In this document: one piece after another, positions 25,673 to 34,840 of the stretch
How positions within the stretch are numbered: position 1 is the stretch's first letter
Layout of the letters: every line of letters begins with the position of its first letter
Source: UBA7185 sp964606855
GTDB lineage: Bacteria > Bacillota > Peptococcia > Peptococcales > Peptococcaceae
DNA: 64,000 nt
NCBI GenBank assembly: GCA_964606855.1
Contig: CAZSHM010000002.1
Coordinates: 1 to 64,000 of the forward strand
Reading direction: 5' to 3'
Notes under the pieces: model-generated
Told to the model about the DNA's origin: nothing
Databases searched by the model: none
Seen by the model: the letters and a program-made list of their open reading frames with translations, nothing else
Made by a program: the position numbers and the translations under genes

Positions 25673-25702
25673 AAAAAGGCAGGGACACTGCCGCATCCCT
25701 GC
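25673..25702 (-). terminator. Terminator downstream of metK
   Basis: GCAGGGA (25679-25685) pairs with TCCCTGC (25696-25702); on the minus strand it is followed by five T (25673-25677). It lies 43 bases after the metK stop and splits the housekeeping run into a yicC-metK and a priA-rlmN part. Confidence 0.65.
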
Positions 25703-25744
25703 TCCTCTGGTTCTCTGCGCCCGCGTCTCTGCGGCGGACGCCTC

Positions 25745-26935
25745 TCACAGCCCCGCCGAACGGCGCAGCGCCTCCGTCTTATCCAGCCGCTCCCACGGCA
25801 GATCGAGGTCGGTGCGCCCGAAATGGCCGTAGGCCGCGGTCTGTCGGTAGATAGGGCGGCGCAGATCGAGATCTCGGATGATGGCCGCCGGCCGCAGATC
25901 AAAGTTTTCCCGCACCGCCTGCACCAGACGCGCATCGCTCACCTTTCCCGTCCCGAAGGTCTCCACCGCGACGGACAGCGGATGCGCCACGCCGATGGCG
26001 TAGGAGAGCTGTACCTCGCAGCGCGAGGCCAAGCCGGCCGCCACGATATTCTTCGCTATATAGCGCGCCGCATAGGAGCCGGAGCGATCCACCTTCGTGC
26101 AGTCCTTTCCGGAGAAGGCGCCGCCGCCGTGGCGGGCCATGCCGCCGTAGGTATCCACGATAATCTTGCGCCCCGTGAGGCCCGTATCGCCCTGGGGCCC
26201 GCCGATGACAAAACGCCCCGTCGGATTGATGAAATACTTCGTGTTCTCGTCCAGAAGCTCCGCCGGAATCACCGCCCGGACACAGCGCTCGATCATATCC
26301 CGGCGGATCTGCTCCAGCGCCACATCCCGCTTGTGCTGCGTGGAGACCACCACCGTGTCCACGCGCAGCGGCCTGTCGTCCTCGTACTCCACCGTCACCT
26401 GGGTCTTTCCGTCGGGCAGCAGATAGCCTAGCTCGCCCGACTTGCGCAGCGCCGCCAGTTTCCGCGCAAGGCCGTGCGCCAGATAGATCGGCAGCGGCAT
26501 ATAGCTCTCCGTCTCGTCGGTGGCATAGCCGAACATCATGCCCTGGTCGCCGGCGCCCAGCGCGTCGATCAGATCCATCTCGCCGTCCTTGGCCTCCAGC
26601 GCCTGATCCACCCCCATGGCAATATCCGGAGACTGTTCGTCGATGGAGGTCAGCACGGCGCTGGTCTTGTAGTCAATCCCGTAGGAGGCCTCGGTGTACC
26701 CGATCTCCCGGATGGTTTCCCGCACAATCTTGGGCATATCCACATAGCACTTGGTGCTGATCTCTCCGGCGATCAGCACCAGGCCCGTGGTCAAAAACGT
26801 CTCGCACGCCACCCGCGCCTCCGGATCCTTCTCTAAAATGGCATCCAGAATCGCGTCGGAAATCTGATCCGCCATCTTGTCCGGATGCCCCTCCGTCACC
26901 GATTCTGATGTAAATAGTCTTCGCATATTGCTCAT
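25745..26935 (-). CDS. metK: S-adenosylmethionine synthetase
   Basis: A 396-residue enzyme making SAM from methionine and ATP. Diagnostic motifs are present: SESVTEGHPDK near the N terminus, GAGDQGMMFGYA, and GGGAFSGKDCTKVDRS. Length and ends are normal. GGAAGGAG precedes the ATG. It lies 24 bases after coaBC, an insertion into the coaBC-priA order seen in Bacillus. Its product feeds the rlmN and rsmB methylases nearby and, after decarboxylation, could feed the SpeE-like enzyme. Confidence 0.97.
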   Translation of the reverse strand: MSNMRRLFTSESVTEGHPDKMADQISDAILDAILEKDPEARVACETFLTTGLVLIAGEISTKCYVDMPKIVRETIREIGYTEASYGIDYKTSAVLTSIDEQSPDIAMGVDQALEAKDGEMDLIDALGAGDQGMMFGYATDETESYMPLPIYLAHGLARKLAALRKSGELGYLLPDGKTQVTVEYEDDRPLRVDTVVVSTQHKRDVALEQIRRDMIERCVRAVIPAELLDENTKYFINPTGRFVIGGPQGDTGLTGRKIIVDTYGGMARHGGGAFSGKDCTKVDRSGSYAARYIAKNIVAAGLASRCEVQLSYAIGVAHPLSVAVETFGTGKVSDARLVQAVRENFDLRPAAIIRDLDLRRPIYRQTAAYGHFGRTDLDLPWERLDKTEALRRSAGL

Positions 26936-26959
26936 GGCTCCTTCCGCAATAGGCTATGC

Positions 26960-28177
26960 TTATGGTTGGTTCCCGCCGTCCGCCGCGGCGCCGGCGCTGC
27001 CCCGCAGCTCCAGCACACGGTCCCAGAGCCGATCCGCCGCCGCCGTCTTGGAGAGCACCGGCAGCTCCACGCGGCCGCCGCCCGCGTCATAGAGGACAAT
27101 GCGGTTCGTATCGCGGCCAAAGCCGCTGTGCTGCTCGCGCAGATCGTTGGCGGCGATGAGGTCCAGATTCTTGCGCCGCAGCTTCTCCAGCGCATGGGCC
27201 TCCACCTCGTCCGTCTCGGCGGCAAAACCCACCAGAAAACGGCCGCCCTTGTGCGCGCCCAGCCAGGCCAGGATGTCGGGATTGCGCGTCAGGGTGAGCT
27301 GGAGATCCGCGTCCGATTTTTTGATTTTCTGCGCAGCCGTCTCCCTGGGGCGGTAATCGGCCACCGCCGCCGCCTTGACCACCACATCCGCGCCCGCGAA
27401 GTGCGCCTGAACCGCGGCAAACATCTCCCGCGCCGACTCCACCGGCACCGGCGTCACGCCGGCGGGCACAGGCTCCCCGGACGGCCCGCTCACCAGCACG
27501 ACCTCCGCGCCCCGGTCCGCCGCCGTCTTCGCCACAGCATAGCCCATCTTGCCGCTGCTGTAGTTGCTCAGATAGCGCACCGGATCAATGGCCTCGCGGG
27601 TCGGTCCCGCCGTGACCAGGACACGGAGCCCCGCCATATCCTGCGGGCGCAGGCGGTCCAAAACCGCCGCGATGCGCTCCGGTTCCGCCATTCTTCCCTT
27701 TCCGGAGCCGCCGCAGGCCAGATGCCCTTCCTCCGGCTCTACAAAACCGTAGCCGTATTGCCGCAGGAGCGCCATGTTGCGCTCCACCAGGGGATTGGCG
27801 TACATGGCATCGTTCATCGCCGGCGCAAAATAGACCGGCGCGCGCGTGGCCATCACACACACAGAGAGCAGATCGCCGGCCAGTCCGCCGGCGACCTTCC
27901 CGATGAAATCCGCCGTGGCCGGCGCAATGAGCACACAGTCCGCCCAGCGCGCCAGACCGATATGCGTCACCTGCCACTCCGGATTTTCCCGGCAGTCGAA
28001 AGGCTCCGTATACACCGGATTGCCCGAGAGCGTCTGCAGCGTCAGCGGTGTGATAAAGCGCTGCGCCGCCTCCGTCATCACGCAGCGCACCGCGTGTCCT
28101 TGTTTCCCAAGAAGACTTGCCAGTTCGGCAGCCTTATAGGCGGCAATGCCGCCGGTCACACCCAGCAATACGTTCAT
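26960..28177 (-). CDS. coaBC: Bifunctional phosphopantothenoylcysteine decarboxylase / phosphopantothenate-cysteine ligase
   Basis: A 405-residue fusion for two steps of coenzyme A synthesis. The N-terminal flavoprotein CoaC part (1 to about 180) has GVTGGIAAYKAAEL, ADCVLIAPATADFIGK, PAMNDAMYANP and the active-site Cys in LACGGSGKGRM. The C-terminal CoaB part begins VLVTAGPTREAIDPVRYLSN and contains SSGKMGYA and a KKSD-LQLT segment. AAAGGAG precedes the ATG. It follows rpoZ by 39 bases in the same order as in B. subtilis. Confidence 0.96.
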   Translation of the reverse strand: MNVLLGVTGGIAAYKAAELASLLGKQGHAVRCVMTEAAQRFITPLTLQTLSGNPVYTEPFDCRENPEWQVTHIGLARWADCVLIAPATADFIGKVAGGLAGDLLSVCVMATRAPVYFAPAMNDAMYANPLVERNMALLRQYGYGFVEPEEGHLACGGSGKGRMAEPERIAAVLDRLRPQDMAGLRVLVTAGPTREAIDPVRYLSNYSSGKMGYAVAKTAADRGAEVVLVSGPSGEPVPAGVTPVPVESAREMFAAVQAHFAGADVVVKAAAVADYRPRETAAQKIKKSDADLQLTLTRNPDILAWLGAHKGGRFLVGFAAETDEVEAHALEKLRRKNLDLIAANDLREQHSGFGRDTNRIVLYDAGGGRVELPVLSKTAAADRLWDRVLELRGSAGAAADGGNQP

Positions 28178-28216
28178 CTGCCGCTCCTTTGCCGCCGGCC
28201 GCCCGGCCGGCGCGCT

Positions 28217-28423
28217 TCACTTGATTCCATCGCTTGTCTGGTTGAAGATCATCTTGCCCTCGTGGAGTTCCTGCAGCGCCATCGTCACAGGCTTGTTGGC
28301 ATCCCCGCTGTTGAGCGGGGGATCGCCCGCCACGATCTCCCGTGCCCGTTTGGCGGCCGCGCACACCAGCGAATACTTGTTGTCCGCCTTCTGCAGCAAT
28401 TGGTCGATGGTCGGTTCTACCAT
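28217..28423 (-). CDS. rpoZ: RNA polymerase omega subunit
   Basis: A 68-residue omega subunit: PTIDQLLQKADNKYSLVCAAAKRAREI is the conserved N-terminal part that holds beta-prime, and KPVTMALQELHEGKM the second conserved block. The start at 28423 has GGAGGGATCGAG and removes an unlikely 64-residue extension of the open frame. Placed between gmk and coaBC as in other Bacillota. Confidence 0.92.
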   Translation of the reverse strand: MVEPTIDQLLQKADNKYSLVCAAAKRAREIVAGDPPLNSGDANKPVTMALQELHEGKMIFNQTSDGIK

Positions 28424-28611
28424 CTCGATCCCTCCGTTTCCGATCCTGCACATCCGTTCTGAACCTGCCGTATCTTCCCGATTCGGGCGGGTTCCCCGCC
28501 CAAAACGTGTCTCTCCCGAGCAAGGTTTCCGCCCCGGCGTCCGCTTTCCCTGTTTCGCGCGGAAAAAATCTCCGGGATCCGATCCCGCGCATGCGCCGCG
28601 GGGAAAGTCCG

Positions 28612-29235
28612 TCACTCGGCCGGTCTCCCCCCGCGCCCGCAGCGGCAGTGCTCCGCGCGCAGAATGGCCTCGAGCTTCTCCGCGGCGCGCTCCACCACAT
28701 CGTTGACCACAATGTAATCATACCTGTGGCGGCAAGCCATCTCCCGCTCCGCGCAGCCAAGGCGCTTCTCCACTTCTTCCGCGTCCTCCGTGCCCCGCCC
28801 GGTCAGGCGGCGGCGCAGTTCCTCCAGGGAGGGCGGCGCGAGAAAAACCAGCACCGCCTCGGGCGCGGCCTCCCGCACCTGGAAAGCGCCCTGCGTGTCG
28901 ATCTCCAGGATACAGTCGCGTCCCGAGGCCAGCACGTCCTCCACATAGGCGCGCGGCGTCCCGTAGTAGTTGCCGTAGACTTCCGCCCACTCCAGAAATC
29001 CGTTCTGCTCCCGCAGAGCCTCAAAGTGCGCCCGGTCGAAAAAGAAATACTCGCGGCCGTCCACCTCGCCCTCCCGCGGGTGCCGCGTCGTGGCCGAGAT
29101 AGAGTAGCGCACCCTGTCGTCCATGCGCTGCTGCAGCTGCCTGCAGACAGTGCCTTTGCCCGTGCCCGAGGGCCCGGAGACCACCAGGAGCACGCCCCGC
29201 TCCGCGGCTTTACACGCCGAATCCGTATCTCCCAT
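28612..29235 (-). CDS. gmk: Guanylate kinase
   Basis: A 207-residue kinase converting GMP to GDP. P-loop GPSGTGKGT, the GMP-binding SATTRHPREGEVDGREYFF block and the lid arginines in LRRRLTGRGTED are visible. The exact start is uncertain: ATG 29235 has AAAGGG ten bases upstream; ATG 29244 and GTG 29265 are in frame. The 188 bases between its stop and rpoZ hold no gene and no clear terminator. Confidence 0.95.
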   Translation of the reverse strand: MGDTDSACKAAERGVLLVVSGPSGTGKGTVCRQLQQRMDDRVRYSISATTRHPREGEVDGREYFFFDRAHFEALREQNGFLEWAEVYGNYYGTPRAYVEDVLASGRDCILEIDTQGAFQVREAAPEAVLVFLAPPSLEELRRRLTGRGTEDAEEVEKRLGCAEREMACRHRYDYIVVNDVVERAAEKLEAILRAEHCRCGRGGRPAE

Positions 29236-29279
29236 ATCGCTCATACCCTTTCTGCCTCTAACCACGCGCCGTCCCCGCG

Positions 29280-29504
29280 CTAGGGATCCAGACGCCCCAC
29301 CAGGGTCTCCGGCTGCAGCGCCGAGAGCAGCAGCACGCCGTTCTCCGTCACAATCACCGAGCGCGTCTTGCGCCCCTGGGTGACGTCGATCACCGAACCG
29401 TCCTCCTTGCCCGCCTGCACCATGCGCTTGACCGGCGCGCTCTCCGGCGAGACGATAGCCACAATTTTCTCCAGCGCGACCATATTGTCAAATCCGACAT
29501 TCAT
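29280..29504 (-). CDS. remA: RemA-family regulator (DUF370)
   Basis: A 74-residue protein of the RemA/DUF370 family: VGFDNMVALEKIVAIVSPESAPVKR, then GKEDGSVIDVTQGRKTRSV. In B. subtilis RemA is a DNA-binding regulator of matrix and osmoprotection genes. The position between yicC and gmk is the conserved one. Its ribosome binding site is weak; the start at 29504 matches the family N terminus. Confidence 0.9.
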   Translation of the reverse strand: MNVGFDNMVALEKIVAIVSPESAPVKRMVQAGKEDGSVIDVTQGRKTRSVIVTENGVLLLSALQPETLVGRLDP

Positions 29505-29539
29505 AAACCGATTCACCCTGCATCGCCCCGTCCCCGCGC

Positions 29540-30415
29540 TCACTCGATATTCTGAACCTGCTCGCGCACCTTCTCCAGCGCGCTCTTGAGCTCCACCACC
29601 AGCCGGCTGATCTCCAGATCGTTGGCTTTGGAGCCGATCGTGTTGACCTCGCGGTTCATCTCCTGCAGCAGAAAATCCAGCCGCCGGCCGATGCTGCCGG
29701 CCTGCGCCAGGATGGACCGGAACTGCCCGATATGGCTGGCCAGACGCACCAGTTCCTCATCGATGCAGCATTTCTCCGCCATGTAGGCCAGCTCCTGGGC
29801 CATCCGCTCCGGATCCAGCGGCGTCTGCGCCAAAAACTCGGCCACGCGCGCCTGCAGCCGCTCGCGGTAGTCCTTCAAAACCAGGGGGCTGCGCAGGCGC
29901 ACCTGCTCCGCCAGCGCCGCGACCTCCTCCATCTTCTGGGCAAGATCCGCGCCGATGTGCGCGCCCTCGCGCTCCCGCATAGCCGAGAGCTCCTCCAGCG
30001 CCCGCCGCAATGCCTGTTCCAGCACGGGCCACAGAGTCTCCGCATCCGGTTCGGCGGCATCCGGCACGATCACGTCCGGCAAGGTCAGGAGCCGGTACGG
30101 GTCGGGCGTGTACGCCACGCCCAGCTCCGCCGCCAGATCCCGCAGCGCGGCGTCGTAGGCCAGGGCGCGCCCCCGCTCGATCCGCGGCGGTCTTGCCGCC
30201 TCCGCGCCCGGCCGGAGGCACACGAACACATCCACCTTGCCCCGCTCCAGATAAGTGCCGATCAGGCGTTTCATCCGGTCTTCCAGCGGCAGAAACATCC
30301 GCGGCTGTTTGATGGTGATGTCGCTGTAGCGGTGATTCACCGTCTTGATCTCCACTGTCAGCCCGACGGCGCCGTCCGCGCTCTCGCCCCGTCCATATCC
30401 TGTCATACTGCGCAA
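29540..30415 (-). CDS. yicC: YicC/YloC family endoribonuclease
   Basis: A 291-residue protein of the YicC/YloC family, now described as endoribonucleases. RSMTGYGRGE at the N terminus and the C-terminal MNREVNTIGSKANDLEIS are hallmark sequences. The best start is TTG at 30415, because GGGAGG lies nine bases before it and the product then begins (M)RSMTGYG as in relatives; ATG 30406 has no fitting box. First gene of the yicC-remA-gmk-rpoZ-coaBC-metK run. A TAAAAT -10-like hexamer lies at 30448-30453 with a weak -35. Confidence 0.93.
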   Translation of the reverse strand: MRSMTGYGRGESADGAVGLTVEIKTVNHRYSDITIKQPRMFLPLEDRMKRLIGTYLERGKVDVFVCLRPGAEAARPPRIERGRALAYDAALRDLAAELGVAYTPDPYRLLTLPDVIVPDAAEPDAETLWPVLEQALRRALEELSAMREREGAHIGADLAQKMEEVAALAEQVRLRSPLVLKDYRERLQARVAEFLAQTPLDPERMAQELAYMAEKCCIDEELVRLASHIGQFRSILAQAGSIGRRLDFLLQEMNREVNTIGSKANDLEISRLVVELKSALEKVREQVQNIE

Positions 30416-30513
30416 CGAAAGATGCCTCCCGTCAAAAGTCTACCCCTATTTTACTCCAACGCGCGACAAAAGAAAAGAGCCTGCCGGAAAGTCTTTCCCC
30501 GCCGGATCGCGTC

Positions 30514-31974
30514 TCAGTCCTCCGGCAGGGTGGGAATCAGCTCCGGATCGGTAAAAATTTTTCCTGGGTTCAGGATCCCCTCGGGGTCCAGCGCCACCTT
30601 GACGGCGCGCTGCGCCAGATACCCGTCCCGGCCCAGTTCCTGCAGAAGGTAGGGCGCTTTCATGAAACCGATGCCGTGCTCGCCCGAGAGCGTGCCGCCC
30701 AGCGCAAGGGCTCTGGCGAACAGCTCCCCGATGGCCTCCTCCGCCCGCGCCATCTCCGCAGGATCCCGCTTGTCTGTCAGAATATTGGGGTGCAGGTTGC
30801 CGTCCCCCGCGTGGCCAAACACCACCATCTTGATCTGATAGCGCTCCGCCAGCTCCCCCACGGCGCGGATCATGTCGGGCACGCTGCCCGGCGGCACCGC
30901 CACATCCTCACCGATCTTCGTGGGACTGATTTTTCCGCAGGCGCCGGAGACGGACTTGCGCGCTTTCCAGAGAACGGCCCGCTCCGCCGCCGTCTCTGCC
31001 ACGCGAATCTGCTCCGCGCCGTTCGCCCGGCAGAGCTCGAGCACCTTTTCCAGCTGCCCGTCCACTTCCCAGGTCTCGCCGTCCACCTCCAGGAGCAGAA
31101 GCGCCTCCTTCTCCGTGTCCAGCCCGATCTGCAGGAAATTCTCCACGGCCCAGATGGTTCGCTGATCCAGGATCTCAAGCGTGGTGGGCACAATGCCCGC
31201 CGTGATGATGGCGCTCACGGTGCGGGCGGCGGCGTCCAGCTGCGCGTACTGCGCCAAGGCTGTGCGGATGGCGGCGGGTTTCGGCAGGAGCCGCACCGTG
31301 ATCTTTGTGAGGATGCACAGCGTCCCCTCCGAGCCGGTGAAGAGCATCGGGAGATCGAGCCCGCCGTCCAGCCCGTCCACCTTGTTTCCCACGGTGAGGA
31401 TCTCCCCGTCCGGCAGGATCACCTCCAGCTCCAGCACATAATCCCGCGTGACGCCGTACTTGACGCCGCGCCCGCCGCCCGCGCATTCCGCCACATTGCC
31501 GCCCAGCGTGGACATGCCGCTGCTGGACGGATCCGGCGGATAGAAAAGCCCGCGCTTTTCCACCTCCGCGATCAGCGTGTCCGTGACGACGCCCGGCTCC
31601 GCCACCGCGTAGCGCTCCTGGACGTTGATCTCCAGAATGCGGCGGAAGGCCGTCATCTCCAGCAGGATGCCGCCCTCCAGGGCGACCGGGCCCCCCGAAA
31701 GGCTTGTGCCGGCGCCGCGCGCCGTGAGCGGGATGCCGTGCGCCGCAGCGATTTTGACTACCTGGGATGCCTCCTGCGCCGTGTGCGGCTTCACCAGCAC
31801 TTCGGGCAGGTGATTCTGGAACGTGCTGTCAAAGGAGTAGACCATCCGTTTCTCCCGCTCCGTGTGGACATTCGGCGCGCCCACCGCCCGGCGCAGCTCC
31901 TCCAGGACCTCCTCCGTCACCCTGCTCCCGCACCGGTCCGTATCCGCCGCATCCGCTCGTCTCTGTGTGCTCAC
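30514..31974 (-). CDS. glcD: FAD-linked oxidase subunit GlcD-like
   Basis: A 486-residue flavoprotein of the GlcD/D-lactate dehydrogenase family. The PCMH-type FAD domain has ARGAGTSLSGG and PPDPSSSGMSTLGGNVAECAGG; the C-terminal FAD-oxidase domain has VVFGHAGDGNLHPN and LSGEHGIGFMK with the metal/substrate histidines. It should oxidise a 2-hydroxy acid (glycolate or D-lactate) and pass electrons to the GlcF Fe-S subunit. GTG start at 31974 overlaps the glcF stop by four bases. Last gene of glcE-glcF-glcD. Confidence 0.9.
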   Translation of the reverse strand: MSTQRRADAADTDRCGSRVTEEVLEELRRAVGAPNVHTEREKRMVYSFDSTFQNHLPEVLVKPHTAQEASQVVKIAAAHGIPLTARGAGTSLSGGPVALEGGILLEMTAFRRILEINVQERYAVAEPGVVTDTLIAEVEKRGLFYPPDPSSSGMSTLGGNVAECAGGGRGVKYGVTRDYVLELEVILPDGEILTVGNKVDGLDGGLDLPMLFTGSEGTLCILTKITVRLLPKPAAIRTALAQYAQLDAAARTVSAIITAGIVPTTLEILDQRTIWAVENFLQIGLDTEKEALLLLEVDGETWEVDGQLEKVLELCRANGAEQIRVAETAAERAVLWKARKSVSGACGKISPTKIGEDVAVPPGSVPDMIRAVGELAERYQIKMVVFGHAGDGNLHPNILTDKRDPAEMARAEEAIGELFARALALGGTLSGEHGIGFMKAPYLLQELGRDGYLAQRAVKVALDPEGILNPGKIFTDPELIPTLPED

Positions 31975-33362
31975 GGCCGCACCTCCTTCCGAAGGCCGAA
32001 ACTTTCCGCCAGGAGTTCCACCACATGCCGCACTTCGACCTGGATGCCGTCCTGGGCCAGGCCGTCACGGATGTGCATGATGCAGGCGGGACAGCCCATG
32101 GCAACCACGTCCGCCCCGGTGGCGGCGATGCCGGCCGTCTTCCGCCGGTTGATCTCGCGGGAGAGCCCGTAATATTTCAGGTTGAACGACCCGCCCGAAC
32201 CGCAGCAGGCGTCCGCGTTCTCCATTTCCACGTAGGTGCTCCCGGGCAGTGCCTGGAGCAGCTGCCGCGGCGCTTCGTGAATTTTTTGCCCGCGGTTCAG
32301 ATGGCAGGCGTCGTGGTAGGTGACGCGGCAGGGGAGCGGCTGCATCCGGTCGCGGCGAAGCCCGATCTCCGCCAGGAGCTCGCTGATATCCCGCGCTTTT
32401 TTGCCCAGCGCAAGCGCGCGGCCGTAATCCGCGTGCCGCGGCCCGAGAATTCTGGCGAACTCCGTCTTCCACGCCAGCCCGCAGGAACTGCAGCCGGTGA
32501 CGATATAGTCCGCATCGAGCGCGTCGAAGATCTCCAGGTTGTTGTGGATCATTGTCTCGGCGATCTCCGTCTCCCCAGACGTGAAGAGCGGCGTCCCGCA
32601 GCAGTGCTGCGCCGCGGGCGTGAGCACCGTGATGCCGTGCAGATTGAGCACTGCAATCAGATCCTCCCCGATCTCCGGATAGACATAGTTGAGCATGCAG
32701 CCTGTGAAGAAAGCCGCCCGTGCTCGCTCCTTCCCCTCAGCCCTGGACTCCTCCGGCACCAGCCGCTTCAGGTGGCGGCGCGGCAGGTCCGGCAGGATGC
32801 GCCGCTCGTTCAGCCCCGCCATCGGCAGCGGCACACGGGCCACCTGGCCGTGCCCATCGGGCGCGGGGCGAAAGATCAAGCGCTGGAACAGCGCCCCGCA
32901 GGATAAGCCGAAGTCGAAGAACCGGCGATGTTTCAAGGCGCGGAACACCGCCTTTTTCGGGAAGGACAGGCCCCGCTCTTGCACCAGCTCCTGGCGCATG
33001 TCGAGAAAAATCTGATACGTGTCGACGCCCGACGGGCAGTTGGCGGCACAGCCCTTGCACATGACGCAGCGGCTGAGCATGTCCGTAAATCCGTCGGTGA
33101 GCAGGATATCGCCCTCGAGAAAGCGCTCCACCAGATAGAGCTTCCCGCGCGCGGTGTAGGATTCATCGTCCAGCACCTGATGGATCGGGCAGAACTGCCG
33201 GCAGGTTCCGCAGCGGATACACTTGGAGAGCTCGCGCTCCCAGCGCTCGATCTTCTCCGGCGCAATGCCGTGCGCGCCGCCGTGTGTCTGCGCGGGTGCC
33301 TGCGGCGGCGCCTCGTCCGCGCGCCCGCCGTCAAGCACGATTGTGGGATCCTGTTTCGTCAT
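31971..33362 (-). CDS. glcF: Fe-S oxidoreductase subunit GlcF-like
   Basis: A 463-residue iron-sulfur subunit. Two ferredoxin-type 4Fe-4S motifs are seen, CIRCGTCRQFCP near residue 50 and CVMCKGCAANCP near 100, followed by two CCG domains (FTGCMLNY with CCGTPLFTSG, and HDACHLNRG with CCGSGGSFN) typical of GlcF, LutA and HdrB-like proteins. It carries electrons from the flavin subunits toward quinone or another acceptor. Its ATG overlaps the glcE stop (ATGA), and its stop overlaps the glcD start. Confidence 0.92.
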   Translation of the reverse strand: MTKQDPTIVLDGGRADEAPPQAPAQTHGGAHGIAPEKIERWERELSKCIRCGTCRQFCPIHQVLDDESYTARGKLYLVERFLEGDILLTDGFTDMLSRCVMCKGCAANCPSGVDTYQIFLDMRQELVQERGLSFPKKAVFRALKHRRFFDFGLSCGALFQRLIFRPAPDGHGQVARVPLPMAGLNERRILPDLPRRHLKRLVPEESRAEGKERARAAFFTGCMLNYVYPEIGEDLIAVLNLHGITVLTPAAQHCCGTPLFTSGETEIAETMIHNNLEIFDALDADYIVTGCSSCGLAWKTEFARILGPRHADYGRALALGKKARDISELLAEIGLRRDRMQPLPCRVTYHDACHLNRGQKIHEAPRQLLQALPGSTYVEMENADACCGSGGSFNLKYYGLSREINRRKTAGIAATGADVVAMGCPACIMHIRDGLAQDGIQVEVRHVVELLAESFGLRKEVRP

Positions 33363-34462
33363 TGTGCCGGAACACCGCCTTCCGTCATGGGATTCAGCCG
33401 GTTCTGCGGATCGAACCGCCGCTTGATTTCTCTCCAGAGCTCCGTTTGCCGAGCGGGCGCAAAACCGTACCGGTACTGATAGAACCAGTTTCCGCAGCCG
33501 CCCAGGGCCTCCGCGCAGCCGCAGAGCCTCTGATAGACCGCTCCGTCCGCCTGCTCGGGAATCAGCTGCAGGTTCCCCTCCAGGGGATGGTACCAAGCGC
33601 CGACCTTCTCCTCCGCAAGCGCCCGGAGCATCGTGCCGCATCGCCCCGCGGGCACCTTGAGCCCGTTGGCCCACACGGTTCGCCCGCGAAGCTCCTTCAC
33701 CCGCCGCCACAGGAGATCCGCGTCCTCCGGCTGCGTCCAGTCTATCCCGAGCGGCGCGCTCCGCGCCTCCAGCAATTCCCGATCCCGCGCCACCCGCTCC
33801 GCGCTGCCCGTCAGGCCAAGCCACAGCGCCGGCGCGTCATACGCTCCGCAGGCGGCGCCGACAAAGAGGCACACCCACGGCGTCAGGCGCGCGTCGCGGA
33901 GCATCTGCACCAGATCCGGCAGCTGGCGCTCTTCGGCCGGCGCGCGCAGAACAACCCGCGACGCCTCCCGCGAGACGAGCTTCAGCGTGAACCGGAGCGG
34001 CACCGCCATCGTCTCTCGGCCGCTCAGATAGAACCGGCACATGTCGTAGCCGGTCACATTTTTCATCATCTTTCCGCCCGTTTTGAGCAGCGTCCCGTCG
34101 ACCGTCACCGCTTCGAGCCCGAGCACCTGAAAGCGCGGCTGCTTGTAGCGCTGGCTGCTCAGGCAAAACATCTGCTCGGCGAAAAAGTCCCCCAGCTGCA
34201 CTGTGCGCAGATCCTCCGTCATCGCCGCCACATGCAGCCCGGCTTCGGCCGCCGCGTCCTCCAGCTCGCCCAAGGTCACGGCGCGCTCCGCGGTGGCCGT
34301 CAGGTTGACCCGATCGATCTCCGCAATGCGGTTCCAGTTCTGCAGATCCAGGCGCAGCCCCTCCCGCTGCTGCCGCCTGGTCCAGACCGGCTGCCGCTGC
34401 GCCTCCGCTTGCCGCAGTAAACCGCACAGCTCCTCCATCCCGTAGGGTTTCTCGCTCCTCAT
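33359..34462 (-). CDS. glcE: FAD-binding subunit GlcE-like
   Basis: A 367-residue protein resembling GlcE, the smaller FAD-domain subunit of glycolate oxidase. It has a diverged PCMH fold without the full glycine-rich FAD loop, but the family signature GGKMMKNVTGYDMCRFYLSG is clear, and the C terminus ends with RFDPQNRLNP as in FAD-linked oxidases. The start at 34462 has GGAG eight bases upstream; a longer frame to 34831 is not supported. First gene of glcE-glcF-glcD, whose promoter is at 34587-34615. Confidence 0.85.
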   Translation of the reverse strand: MRSEKPYGMEELCGLLRQAEAQRQPVWTRRQQREGLRLDLQNWNRIAEIDRVNLTATAERAVTLGELEDAAAEAGLHVAAMTEDLRTVQLGDFFAEQMFCLSSQRYKQPRFQVLGLEAVTVDGTLLKTGGKMMKNVTGYDMCRFYLSGRETMAVPLRFTLKLVSREASRVVLRAPAEERQLPDLVQMLRDARLTPWVCLFVGAACGAYDAPALWLGLTGSAERVARDRELLEARSAPLGIDWTQPEDADLLWRRVKELRGRTVWANGLKVPAGRCGTMLRALAEEKVGAWYHPLEGNLQLIPEQADGAVYQRLCGCAEALGGCGNWFYQYRYGFAPARQTELWREIKRRFDPQNRLNPMTEGGVPAQ

Positions 34463-34586
34463 CGTCCCATCTCCTGTACCGGGCGGTGCTCCGCCCGCGC
34501 GCCCCGCCTGTGCAAACCGCGCCATCCGCGGCCCGTCCTCCCTGTGCTCCGCGCGGAGGGACAACGCCGTCCGCGCTTTCTCTAAC

Positions 34587-34615
34587 ATCATAGCAAACTC
34601 CTCCGCAACTTTCAA
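34587..34615 (-). promoter_or_regulatory. Sigma-A promoter of glcEFD
   Basis: Minus strand: -35 TTGAAA (34610-34615), 17-base spacer, -10 TATGAT (34587-34592) preceded by TGC. Transcription would start near 34580, leaving a leader of about 118 bases before glcE. Confidence 0.7.
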
Positions 34616-34682
34616 CAGTTTCCCGCGGACAGGCGGCGGGCAAGCGGCGCCGGATCCGACCCTCCCGCAGATTCCGGAGCCG

Positions 34683-34745
34683 AAAAAATCGACCTGCCCG
34701 CGCGCGGTGGGCGGAGCCCCACCGCCGTGCACGGACAAGTCGATT
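34683..34745 (-). terminator. Large terminator of the amidase gene
   Basis: AATCGAC (34687-34693) pairs with GTCGATT (34739-34745); inside, GCGGTGGG pairs with CCCACCGC, and the bases between form further imperfect pairs, giving a hairpin of some 25 pairs. On the minus strand it ends in six T (A-run 34683-34688). About 95 bases after the amidase stop. A second GC-rich hairpin without T-run (34817-34841) touches the stop itself. Confidence 0.75.
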
Positions 34746-34840
34746 CTGGATTCTGCTTGTAGATTCTGTTCGCCTGCTCCGCGCTTTCCATCCGGCGGGG
34801 TTCGGCCGCCGCTTGCGCGGGGATGCGCCATGCGTCCCCG

